Of a DNA stretch of 64,000 nucleotides, positions 38,376 to 47,595 are shown piece by piece. A model generated the notes under the pieces. The model saw nothing but the letters and a program-made list of their open reading frames with translations, did not search any database and was not told where the DNA came from. The translations under genes and the position numbers were made by a program. Origin of the DNA: Paulinella micropora (Eukaryota; Cercozoa; Imbricatea; Euglyphida); contig BJOX01000021.1 in assembly GCA_009731375.1 (NCBI GenBank), forward strand, positions 1,428,392 to 1,492,391, in the 5' to 3' direction. Numbering within the stretch: position 1 is the first letter of the stretch; each line of letters opens with the position of its first letter.

Positions 38376-39356
38376 ATGTCTTCTATCATGACCATCACCT
38401 TTCAAAGCCCCGAGACTGCCTTGGGGCTCGGCAGTCTATGTTCAGGGCTTACGGGTGACGATCTCCATGCAATCCAGCGAAGGGCTTCACAGCTGGACTG
38501 CAATACCGAGATGTTTAATTTGCGAAAGCTGGGAATCCCGCCAGAGCTTGGCAGCACAGCCAACGACGGCGGTGGGCAGACTCTAGGGCGACGCGACGAC
38601 GCGTTGGTCTTGGTGATCCGTGAAGGCGCACGGCAGTTGCTTACTCTGGGGGAACTCGTGCGCGGAGAAGTCGGCAAACCCGAAAAGGACAATGTTAAGT
38701 TCCTGGAGAGCGAGCTGCTGAAGCTCGAATGGGACACCACGTCCGCGGCCAAGTGCCGCGGAAAGGGGAGCTACCGTCTGCCCAGCAGCGCCTGTCTAGA
38801 CTTTGGTGAAGCTGACGCAGCGCCCAACTATCGGCACAAAAGGGCTACCACTGTTGCTTTGGGCAAGCTCCCGGGGCTTTCCAGACTTAAGCGCGGGATA
38901 GAGGGGCTGGTCCCCGAGCTCGGCCGCCCCCTGATAGCTCGCGGCAGTTTGTACCCTAATCGACACAGCTACGGGGTCTATCCTCACGGGCACACGAGGA
39001 GTTTGGGGGCCGTGGGTCTAAGGCTTGGCCCCGCCCTCGAAATGCACTGGCACTGGTATCTGCATAATACACCCTTGGGCCGCCGGGTCTCTATTCGCCT
39101 AGAGCGCGGCGATCTGTACATCATGTCCGCCGAGAGCGCCGGCTCGCAGTGGCAACAGACCCGGCGGCTCACTCTCCGACACGCCGAGGGCGGATATAAA
39201 TACGTCCAATTTACCGCACCCGTACCCAGACGTTCCAGGAAAAGAAAGACCCCGCCACGGCCCAGCGCGGACAAAGAGCAGCCGGCCCTGCCAGTACAGA
39301 GGGCGGACTTTGTGTTGCTCACACCCCCCTCCACTTCCCGAGAATTTTTATTTTAA
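38376..39356 (+). CDS. AlkB-like 2OG-Fe(II) oxygenase family protein
   Basis: 326 residues from the ATG at 38376. Residues ~198-272 match the family of giant-virus and protist 2OG-Fe(II) oxygenases: Y-P-H-G-H-T-R-S (Y202-S209), L-G-A-V-G-L-R-L-G, H-W-H-W-Y, then R-G-D-L-Y-I-M-S-A-E-S-A-G-S-x-W and L-R-H-A-E-G (H269). In the family the first motif is normally H-G-D; here Asp is replaced by His206, so the metal site would be three His or be altered. The usual activity is oxidative demethylation of nucleic acid or hydroxylation; the substrate here is unknown. A basic, Pro-rich tail (RRSRKRKTPPRP) follows. The stop is embedded in TTTTAATTAATTAA, shared with the convergent gene. Confidence 0.75.
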   Translation: MSSIMTITFQSPETALGLGSLCSGLTGDDLHAIQRRASQLDCNTEMFNLRKLGIPPELGSTANDGGGQTLGRRDDALVLVIREGARQLLTLGELVRGEVGKPEKDNVKFLESELLKLEWDTTSAAKCRGKGSYRLPSSACLDFGEADAAPNYRHKRATTVALGKLPGLSRLKRGIEGLVPELGRPLIARGSLYPNRHSYGVYPHGHTRSLGAVGLRLGPALEMHWHWYLHNTPLGRRVSIRLERGDLYIMSAESAGSQWQQTRRLTLRHAEGGYKYVQFTAPVPRRSRKRKTPPRPSADKEQPALPVQRADFVLLTPPSTSREFLF

Positions 39357-39365
39357 TTAATTAAA
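39353..39365. terminator. TTAATTAATTAA between convergent genes
   Basis: The motif overlaps the stop of the oxygenase gene and ends 4 bases before the stop of the minus-strand gene. Candidate shared 3'-end signal. Confidence 0.4.
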
Positions 39366-39369
39366 AAGT

Positions 39370-41083
39370 TTACTCATCGTACAGTCCATACTGATAATAG
39401 CGCGGGTCACTGAGCTTGGGCTGCCCCAAGGTTATGCGCGGCTCGTCGCTGTCTGCCCAGTACTCGTCCAAGGCTAAAGAGTAAAGCTCCGCCAAAAAAT
39501 GCCGCCCCTCTGGGCAATAGGCCTGCAAGGGCTCCTGCGTGTCCCAGACACACACGTCGGATTTCGCAAACTGGCGCAAGAGCTCAATCTCTCGGAAAAG
39601 CAGCGTATTCTCCCTGCTCTGCAGAAACTCCAGGAACGGGACAGAGCGGCGGGTGCCGCCCGCCCGGNNNNNNNNNNTGCGTGTCCCCCCCGCCGGCGGG
39701 CGGGACATACAGAACCAGGTCGGCGCGAGGACCCGCCCCGTCGTCGCCCTCGCGCTCTATCTTGACCTGTTCCAGAATCTGCCCCCGCGCGGCGTACCGA
39801 ACAAACTCGGCCGCGCGGCGGTTGAAAAAAGCTCGCAAGGCCGCGCAATTCTGTGCCCCCTGTGCCCCCGCCCCCGCCCCGCCCCCGCCCGCGCCCCCGG
39901 CGGGGTGCCTGTGGTTCACGTACGCCAGCAGCGCCGCCTTGTAGCTCTCCAGACAACTGCGCAGAGGACGACGCTCCGGCCCGCGGAGCCATGAGCTCCA
40001 AAAGTCCCACCCTTCCTTGCAATAGCTCTCCAGCGATTCCCACAGCTCGGGCTCGTACGTCCGACGGGCCAGCTCCACCAGCGGCCGCAGCACCTCGGGC
40101 GGGGGCTCCCCCGCCCTGCACAAAATCCTCTTCCACCTCAGCGGCTCCGCGGCGCTCTGGCACGTCACTACACACACCCCGCCCGGGGCTTGCCGGCTGC
40201 GCAGCAACCTGGCGTGTCGCGGCTGGTACTCCTCCTCGAGGAGCCCCCGGCTCCTCGACACCAGCCGCAACGTGGCCGCGCGCTCCACAGCCGCGCGGTT
40301 AAAGGCCGCACACAGCGCTTGGCACCTGCCGCTCTCCACACACAAGTCACAACCACCACCACCCTCCTCCGAGTCCTTCAATTCCAACTCCTGCGCGTCT
40401 ACAAACACCCCGGCCGTCTTCTCGCAGTCGCACGGCACGGGGGCCGTGTGGCTATGCTCTACGTACGCAGCAAAGAGCTCTTTGCTAAACAGCACAGGCA
40501 GGATCGAAGGGCCGCGCGTCCAGGAACCCCAAAATAGCTTGCCCTTGTCGCAGTAATATTCCAGGTCCTCCCACAGTTCCTGCGCTCCCTTGGCCGCCTG
40601 CGCTGACTGCCAGAGATTTCTCAACGCGCCCCGCGCCGCCCCTCGCTCGCAGGACACTAGTTTCCAGTTCTGCGGAGCAGTGATCTGTTGACAGGCTACT
40701 AAGCACGTCGGCCCCCCGTGGGGCACGTCGGGACCCACGGCGTACGCACGTCTGGGTATATAGTCCTCCAGCCGCCCACTCGTCCGGGAAGGCAGCTGCA
40801 CCACTACTCTGCTTATGGCATCGGCTCTGAACACGGCACAGTGGCTTGTGACGCAGCGCCGCCGCGCCAGACACGGCGTGCACACCTGCAGCTTCTCGGC
40901 GTGCAAGCGCGGAAAGCCCCGCGGTGCAGCAGGCACAGCGGGGCCTTGCCCTTTGATGCTTAGTTCGCGCACCTGGCACTCACTGCCCGCTGAGCAGTTG
41001 CGCACCCCCGGCGCTTGGCCATGATCATGCTTTAGGTACACGTCCAGGAGTTTTACGTCGAAAAGGGCACTAGTAGCCGCCAT
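39370..41083 (-). CDS. Triple-repeat Cys/Trp-rich protein (interrupted by a gap)
   Basis: Starts at the ATG at 41083. About 470 residues reach the 10-N gap at 39668-39677. After the gap the C-terminal ~95 residues continue in another frame to the stop at 39370, as expected if the true gap length is not 10. The protein consists of at least two and a half copies of a ~190-residue module with Y-V-x-H-x-H, F-N-R-x-A-x-E, P-R-x-A-R, a C-x-V-x-C-Q motif, W-K-x-x-x-C, L-E-x-Y-C and F-W-x-S-W-x-R-G-P. The conserved Cys/His suggest metal binding. No known family recognised. Gly/Ala-rich and Pro-rich stretches near the gap are low complexity. Confidence 0.7.
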
Positions 41084-41244
41084 TATTCTCTCCCCTTTTC
41101 TATCTCTCTTTCCCCTCTCCCTCTTCTTTTTCCTTTAAGAAATTTCATACACTCGGGGGGGGGGGCGCCCCCCCCCCCCCTTCCCCCCCCCCGGCCNNNN
41201 NNNNNNATGCTCGTCGTGGGTCGCTACCGTGACCCACGACAGCG
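41084..41244. other. Spacer with GC palindrome and gap
   Basis: Pyrimidine-rich leader of the upstream minus gene, GGGGGGGGGGCGCCCCCCCC (about 41154-41180), C-runs, a 10-N gap (41197-41206), then a hairpin GTGGGTCGC-TACC-GTGACCCAC near 41215. Confidence 0.55.
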
Positions 41245-41949
41245 CTAAATACTAATCCGGACAGGACTTAAGTACACGCATAACGCCGTCACTCCGAACA
41301 CCAGACTTAAACAAAACCAAGGACAAAAACATCTTTCAAGGCTATTGACACACCAACAGCAAAGTGCAGTCAGAATGAGCGGGATGAAAATGATCAGAAA
41401 AGCCACCAGGAACCCATATGCGGCCTTGGACTGACATTCGACATTGAAGGCGTAGGTGATACTGCAGTCTCCGTCGCAATTAGGCCGCCAGCTAAACTCC
41501 AAGTCTTTTGATCTTCTCGAACGTCTTTTGTTCACTTTTAGGGCTGTGTGCACACGGGGTCCTGCACGACATTGCTCGCCTTCCCGTTCCCACCATTCCA
41601 CGTTTGCGGTTATATTGGTCACATTATGGGTTTTGGTAGGTTCGTAATAGAAGTTGAGCTTCTGTAAAAGGTAGCATTTCCCAGCATCTGCAAAAGGCCT
41701 GACAGAAATCGTACCCACGGCCCCCTTCGAAGAGTTGACCTGTTTCCAACGTAGATTTCCAATGTGTTTCTCTCTGCAGTTTCGTTTCTTGCTTGATTCA
41801 TCATCATCGCCACGGTCAGCGCCGCCTGCCAGAATCTCAAGAGTCGTGTATTCAACACTACTAATGTTCGTAAAGTGAGAACCCGTCACCAGTAGCTGCA
41901 GCTGACCGTGCAGTAACAGAAAGGCCCAAAGCAATGACGATTTTTTCAT
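41245..41949 (-). CDS. Small membrane glycoprotein
   Basis: 234 residues from the ATG at 41949, chosen because it begins a typical signal peptide (MKKSSLLWAFLLLHGQLQLL). The ~150-residue ectodomain has several N-glycosylation sites and Cys. Near the C-terminus two membrane spans (about 41415-41340 and 41315-41250) flank a short Cys-rich loop, so both ends could face outward or the second hydrophobic stretch could lie in the membrane plane. An RRSRRSK basic motif before the spans (about 41525) might be a protease site. Base composition is AT-richer than its neighbours. A TATATA word lies 24 bases before the start. Unknown family; possibly a small envelope protein. Confidence 0.75.
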   Translation of the reverse strand: MKKSSLLWAFLLLHGQLQLLVTGSHFTNISSVEYTTLEILAGGADRGDDDESSKKRNCREKHIGNLRWKQVNSSKGAVGTISVRPFADAGKCYLLQKLNFYYEPTKTHNVTNITANVEWWEREGEQCRAGPRVHTALKVNKRRSRRSKDLEFSWRPNCDGDCSITYAFNVECQSKAAYGFLVAFLIIFIPLILTALCCWCVNSLERCFCPWFCLSLVFGVTALCVYLSPVRISI

Positions 41950-43092
41950 GCTGGTTAGTCTAGCATTTAGCGTATATATCAATCAATCAATCAATCTCTC
42001 TCTCTTTTTTATTTTTGCCTTTTCTAATATAAACAGCATGTTCTGACAGCGATTTTTTTTTGGGAGGGGGGCGCCCCCCTCCCCTNNNNNNNNNNNNNNN
42101 NNNNNNNNNNNNNNNNNNNNNNNNNNNNNNNNNNNNNNNNNNNNNNNNNNNNNNNNNNNNNNNNNNNNNNNNNNNNNNNNNNNNNNNNNNNNNNNNNNNN
42201 NNNNNNNNNNNNNNNNNNNNNNNNNNNNNNNNNNNNNNNNNNNNNNNNNNNNNNNNNNNNNNNNNNNNNNNNNNNNNNNNNNNNNNNNNNNNNNNNNNNN
42301 NNNNNNNNNNNNNNNNNNNNNNNNNNNNNNNNNNNNNNNNNNNNNNNNNNNNNNNNNNNNNNNNNNNNNNNNNNNNNNNNNNNNNNNNNNNNNNNNNNNN
42401 NNNNNNNNNNNNNNNNNNNNNNNNNNNNNNNNNNNNNNNNNNNNNNNNNNNNNNNNNNNNNNNNNNNNNNNNNNNNNNNNNNNNNNNNNNNNNNNNNNNN
42501 NNNNNNNNNNNNNNNNNNNNNNNNNNNNNNNNNNNNNNNNNNNNNNNNNNNNNNNNNNNNNNNNNNNNNNNNNNNNNNNNNNNNNNNNNNNNNNNNNNNN
42601 NNNNNNNNNNNNNNNNNNNNNNNNNNNNNNNNNNNNNNNNNNNNNNNNNNNNNNNNNNNNNNNNNNNNNNNNNNNNNNNNNNNNNNNNNNNNNNNNNNNN
42701 NNNNNNNNNNNNNNNNNNNNNNNNNNNNNNNNNNNNNNNNNNNNNNNNNNNNNNNNNNNNNNNNNNNNNNNNNNNNNNNNNNNNNNNNNNNNNNNNNNNN
42801 NNNNNNNNNNNNNNNNNNNNNNNNNNNNNNNNNNNNNNNNNNNNNNNNNNNNNNNNNNNNNNNNNNNNNNNNNNNNNNNNNNNNNNNNNNNNNNNNNNNN
42901 NNNNNNNNNNNNNNNNNNNNNNNNNNNNNNNNNNNNNNNNNNNNNNNNNNNNNNNNNNNNNNNNNNNNNNNNNNNNNNNNNNNNNNNNNNNNNNNNNNNN
43001 NNNNNNNNNNNNNNNNNNNNNNNNNNNNATTCCCTCCCCAAAAAATTAAGTGAGGCTGCTTTTTGCGCGACTCCCCCCCCCCAGAAGGAGCT
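41950..43092. other. Divergent intergenic region, mostly a 943-base gap
   Basis: AT-rich leader with (TCAA)n and (CT)n, a GGGAGGGGGGCGCCCCCCTCCC palindrome (about 42061-42084, given here as arms GGGAGGGGGGC/GCCCCCCTCCC), N from 42086 to 43028, then 64 visible bases before the next ATG. Anything inside the gap is unseen. Confidence 0.7.
41973..41978 (-). promoter_or_regulatory. TATA-like word
   Basis: TATATA lies 24-29 bases upstream of the ATG at 41949 and is followed upstream by a (TCAA)n repeat. Plausible core promoter. Confidence 0.35.
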
Positions 43093-44704
43093 ATGGCCTG
43101 CACTCGCCTGCACTGGATGCGTTTGCTGTGTGTCTTGGCGCTAGCACAGCAGGAGGCGTCTCAGCTGCACGCCGAAACAACGGGATGCCCATTGACTTTG
43201 TGCCAGCCAGGCACAAAGCCGCGCTGCCTCGATCCAACCAAGCCTTTGAACGAATGCGGCGAAGGCGGCGAGGGCAGCTCACAGCCGGCGGCACCTTGCA
43301 TCTGTGTAGTCTCCGACGGGGGCGGGGGCTTCCCGCTTTTTGTTTCTCCCTACACAGTGTCGCTGGCCCTTGAGTTAAATGCGGGACAGCTTGCAGACAC
43401 AAGCATTGTTGTGCCATACGGCTGTGAGCTAAACGTCTCCCTGGCGCTCATGAGCGAAGCGCAGGAGGCTCGCTTTAGTAGTCGGGGCCTGCTAGGCGCC
43501 TGCGCAAACTGGCTAGAACAGCTCGACGAAAACGAGCAAGCGGCCATCAACGACTCTTGGACCTTGGGAGGTGGCCACATTAACAACAGCTGTGTGTACC
43601 GATTTGCACAGCACACACAGTACGTTACCCTCAGGCATCGTTCGTTGTGCCCTGCCCCGGCGACAGCGGCAGCACGTTCTTGGTTATATCCTACGAAGGG
43701 CTCATGCAGGATGCGCAAGCTGCCATCAAATGCAGATACATGCAAGTTGAGATCAGCGAGCCCCGCTCGCTTTACGCCGAGGGCAACAACTCGTCGGCAG
43801 TGCACTGCGCCTCGCCCGGGCCCCCCCTCAATTTCAGTTCATCATCGGGCAAACAGCGCTACCCATTGTTCGAACACTGTTCCGACGAGAGCGGCCTGTT
43901 CGACGGCAGCTCCAGCTCTAGCTCAGGCGTGACTGGCTTGGCGCCAGTGGGTTGTCTAGCAAACAAGTGTTTACCAGGCAGCACATCTTTCTGCCTGCGG
44001 CCAGACACAAAGGTAACTGAATGCGATTGGGACTCGTGCAGTTGCCTCATTTCGGGAGCGGCCTCTTTGGTGTACGGCAGACAGGACGACACACAGTGGC
44101 ACCAAGACTGGCTTGAAAGTTGGGCCACGCGGCTTTCCTTGCTGCTCCCCCCAGGTCGACGCGTTGAGACGCGTTGGAGGCTAGCGGTGGACTGCGACAT
44201 GCAGGTCGAAGTCTATGTCGAACAGGTAACAGCAGGCGCTTTGCTAGGGATTGCTCCCTACCAAAGCGCACGAGTGGGATGGTGTGCCAAAGGAGCGGAC
44301 GACGACGAGTTCAAGCATACCCTGGGGGCTATGTACTTCTTTAGCCAGCCAAATGAATCCACTAGTGACGATTCGTACAGCTACGGGAGTTCGTATTGTT
44401 TCTACGGGCACTGGAATCATGACGTGACTCTGCGGCAGCGCGTGGAGCGCCCCTGCGCCCCCGCCGGGGAACAGGAGAGCCCCGTCTACCTAAACATCCG
44501 ATTTCACCCCTGGCTTCCTTACGAGGCCGGGGGTGATTGCTTGCGCCTTGACATCAGCGACACCTCTGCGCTGGACAACTGCACCCAGCCGTTGCAGGGC
44601 TTCAGCACGCCCTCGTGGGCTAGGTCGTACCAAGTGTACGGGGGCTGCGAGGACCTATGGGCACGAAACACCACCACGACGACGACGACAACCGCACCGC
44701 CCCC
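43093..44704 (+). CDS. Cys-rich glycoprotein, paralogue of 31699..33648 (frame break, 3' end in gap)
   Basis: The ATG at 43093 begins a signal peptide (MACTRLHWMRLLCVLALA). The first domain starts C-P-L-T-L-C-Q-P-G-T, matching the domain starts of the 31.7 kb protein. Near 43654-43660 (a CCCC run) the sense frame changes: the upstream frame carries the conserved L-R-H-R-x-L-C-P part, and the other frame carries the continuation to the linker. A second domain follows (C-L-P-G-S, C-S-C cluster, V-E-R-P-C, C-L-R-L-D-I), ending in a Thr run at the gap 44705-45554. By analogy a stalk and GPI-like end would lie in the gap. So there are two more copies of this undescribed domain, four in all in the window. 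Confidence 0.72.
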
Positions 44705-45554
44705 NNNNNNNNNNNNNNNNNNNNNNNNNNNNNNNNNNNNNNNNNNNNNNNNNNNNNNNNNNNNNNNNNNNNNNNNNNNNNNNNNNNNNNNNNNNNNNNN
44801 NNNNNNNNNNNNNNNNNNNNNNNNNNNNNNNNNNNNNNNNNNNNNNNNNNNNNNNNNNNNNNNNNNNNNNNNNNNNNNNNNNNNNNNNNNNNNNNNNNNN
44901 NNNNNNNNNNNNNNNNNNNNNNNNNNNNNNNNNNNNNNNNNNNNNNNNNNNNNNNNNNNNNNNNNNNNNNNNNNNNNNNNNNNNNNNNNNNNNNNNNNNN
45001 NNNNNNNNNNNNNNNNNNNNNNNNNNNNNNNNNNNNNNNNNNNNNNNNNNNNNNNNNNNNNNNNNNNNNNNNNNNNNNNNNNNNNNNNNNNNNNNNNNNN
45101 NNNNNNNNNNNNNNNNNNNNNNNNNNNNNNNNNNNNNNNNNNNNNNNNNNNNNNNNNNNNNNNNNNNNNNNNNNNNNNNNNNNNNNNNNNNNNNNNNNNN
45201 NNNNNNNNNNNNNNNNNNNNNNNNNNNNNNNNNNNNNNNNNNNNNNNNNNNNNNNNNNNNNNNNNNNNNNNNNNNNNNNNNNNNNNNNNNNNNNNNNNNN
45301 NNNNNNNNNNNNNNNNNNNNNNNNNNNNNNNNNNNNNNNNNNNNNNNNNNNNNNNNNNNNNNNNNNNNNNNNNNNNNNNNNNNNNNNNNNNNNNNNNNNN
45401 NNNNNNNNNNNNNNNNNNNNNNNNNNNNNNNNNNNNNNNNNNNNNNNNNNNNNNNNNNNNNNNNNNNNNNNNNNNNNNNNNNNNNNNNNNNNNNNNNNNN
45501 NNNNNNNNNNNNNNNNNNNNNNNNNNNNNNNNNNNNNNNNNNNNNNNNNNNNNN
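44705..45554. other. 850-base assembly gap
   Basis: All N. It hides the 3' end of the Cys-rich glycoprotein gene and the 5' end of the primase gene. Confidence 0.95.
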
Positions 45555-45897
45555 CACGCGGGGGCTGGCCAGGCCTGCCACTCTGTTCGAGTCGGGCGGG
45601 CCCCAGTCTTTTCCATCGGAGGCTAGCTTTGCGCACGGCAAGGCCCACAACCACGGCTTTTTTTACAAGCTCATGCTCCCCCCCGCCCCAGACGCGCTCG
45701 GACGCCCCGGCCTGTCCGAGCGCCATCTGTTTGGCTCCAGTCCCGACCCCAGGACTTTCTACGAAGATATCTACCGCTGCGTCAGCCCGCTGGAGCGCAG
45801 CTTCTTCGTCATCATACAGGGGCAGAGTTCCCTCTACCTCGACCTAGAGTGGTACTCGCGCGGAGCAGACCCTAGCGCCGAGCGGCGTCTGCACGCC

Positions 45898-45947
45898 CTG
45901 CCCAGCCCGCTGGCGCGGGCTGGAAGGCGGGGGGCAGCATGCCCCCC
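45898..45947. repeat. Dispersed palindromic element, copy E (in primase)
   Basis: Inner palindrome CAGCCCGCTGGCGCGGGCTG, then GGGGGGCAGCATGCCCCCC. The left outer arm is missing. The primase frame changes across it. Confidence 0.82.
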
Positions 45948-46630
45948 GGGGCTGGTACAAAAACTCGTTCCATGTCGCCTTTCCCAACGTCGTCTTTGAC
46001 AGTGTCCACGACGCGGGTGCTTTTGTCAAACACTGGCTCATGCAACGAACATCCAACATCGCCAGCGGCTACGGCTCACGCCCGACGCCCACAGAGAGCC
46101 TGCCCCCCGGCCTCTGCGGAACTGCTGCTTCCACGCGCACACAGGACCTCCGCTGCCCCACGGGGGACAGCAGCACGACCAGCGGGGGCAGCAGCCCGCC
46201 GCCCCAGCGCGGGCCTCCAGTGCACACTGGCGCGCCGACGATGGTCGGCGACGAAGACGTGACTACAGTCACCACCACGTCTTCGTCGCCTACCACTACC
46301 AGCACACTGACGACGAGCCCGCTAGCGCAGGCTGTAGAAGGGCAAGCTGGTGTCGCGAGTGAGCTGAACGATCTGGTCCTCGAGCTTCGCATCGACACTA
46401 GCTCGCCCTTTTACAAGCATCCGAAGAACACAGGCCACATGATCGACCCTGCTGTATACACCAAAAACCGCTGCTGGCGCTTGCCAGGCTCACAAAAGGT
46501 ACCCGACCTCCTGCGCGCCGGGGCGCAGCCGCATCCTTTGCCCAGCTACGAAGAATTTCTAGTGCACTGCCCCAATCACTCTCCACGCGGACCCGCTACA
46601 GTCTACGTCCCAGCGGGTGCCATACCACCT

Positions 46631-46698
46631 GGGGCCAGCCATGCTGGCCCCCGAGCCCCCCCCCTGCTCCCCTCTCCAGCACGCGCCCAGCGCGGGCG
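46631..46698. repeat. Dispersed palindromic element, copy F (diverged, in primase)
   Basis: GGCCAGCCATGCTGGCC, C-runs, then CAGCACGCGCCCAGCGCGGGC. Arrangement like copy A but diverged. The primase frame changes across it. Confidence 0.6.
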
Positions 46699-47595
46699 GA
46701 GCGGCGTGCTGTTCCTCCCGCCATCATTCACGAACAGCAACGGCTTATTCTCAAGAAACTCAGGCTGCTGCTGGCGGATTGGGGCGACAGAACCTCCCAG
46801 GTTTCGGTCCAGCAGGACCCCCAGACTGGCAATCAACTCTTTGTAGTTAGAACCGCCCGGGATAAGCAAGGGCGTCTGTGCCTTTTCCACGAAGTTCAGC
46901 GCAGACGACGCCGCGGCGCGAGGACCAACGCCGATGATGATGAGCGCGATACCGCGGATGATGAGCAGAACAAACGCATGTTCCACAAGAAGAACAACGC
47001 ATTCTTGTATCTAGGAGTGGGCGGAAACGTTTACTACCGATATCTGCAGATGGGGCGGGAGAGCTCGATGCCTTTGAGCTAACCGAGCTCTTGCCCCATC
47101 TAGTATCAGAGAACTTGAACGAAGACGACGAATACGACATTGAGGAGGACGACCAACAAGACAACGCAGGACCTGACGAAGGAGAAGAAGAGGCAGAAGG
47201 GAAGGACAAAGGTCAGAGCAGTAGTATTGCACGGGCTGCGCAATACCACTGCTCTGATATCTTCACACTTCCCGTGACGAAGGCCAAAGCTACCCCCCGG
47301 CTCGAGCCGGCGCTGAAAAAGGCAAGCATCAAGATCGACTTCTACCAGGATCTGGCCACGCGTGCTTCAAAGCAGTCGCTGTGTCCTAGCAGAAAATGCA
47401 TCCCTAGGTTAGAAAAGGGAGGGGGGGGGGCGCCCCCCCCCACCCACACAACCCCGCGGACGGGCTCCAAAAATAGTTAGCTTGCTTTTGTTCCCATTCT
47501 CTAAAACCACAAGACTGCAAACGCAGCAAAGGACAATAAATTGAAGAGCTGGTGGAGTGTGGCTCCTCCCCTTTACATTGCGCCCTAGCCCTCCA

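Larger units (their letters stand above)
45555..47480 (+). pseudogene. UL52/PrimPol-type primase, 5' end in gap and frame changes
   Basis: Archaeo-eukaryotic primase signs in correct order: catalytic D-L-E in SLYLDLEWY (45832-45858), S-F-H in the nucleotide-binding position (about 45965-45973), then I-D-P-A-V-Y-T-K-N-R-x-W-R-L-x-x-S-x-K (about 46442-46500), matching the V-D-x-x-V-Y-T-x-N-R-x-(F/W)-R-L-x-x-S-x-K signature of PrimPol and herpes UL52 primases. Farther on, FHKKNNAFLYL (about 46980) resembles the start of the zinc-binding part, but the later Cys are not clear. These parts lie in three frames. The first two frame changes fall at palindromic elements (45898-45947, 46631-46698) and a third near 47060. 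An acidic tail follows to 47480. Primer synthesis in DNA replication is the expected role. The breaks may be homopolymer errors rather than true decay. Confidence 0.72.

Noticed and set aside
41983-45726. Several long open frames spanning the N gaps near 42-43 kb and 44.7-45.5 kb
   Set aside because: They are open only because N is read through; no sense outside the gaps beyond the genes already listed.
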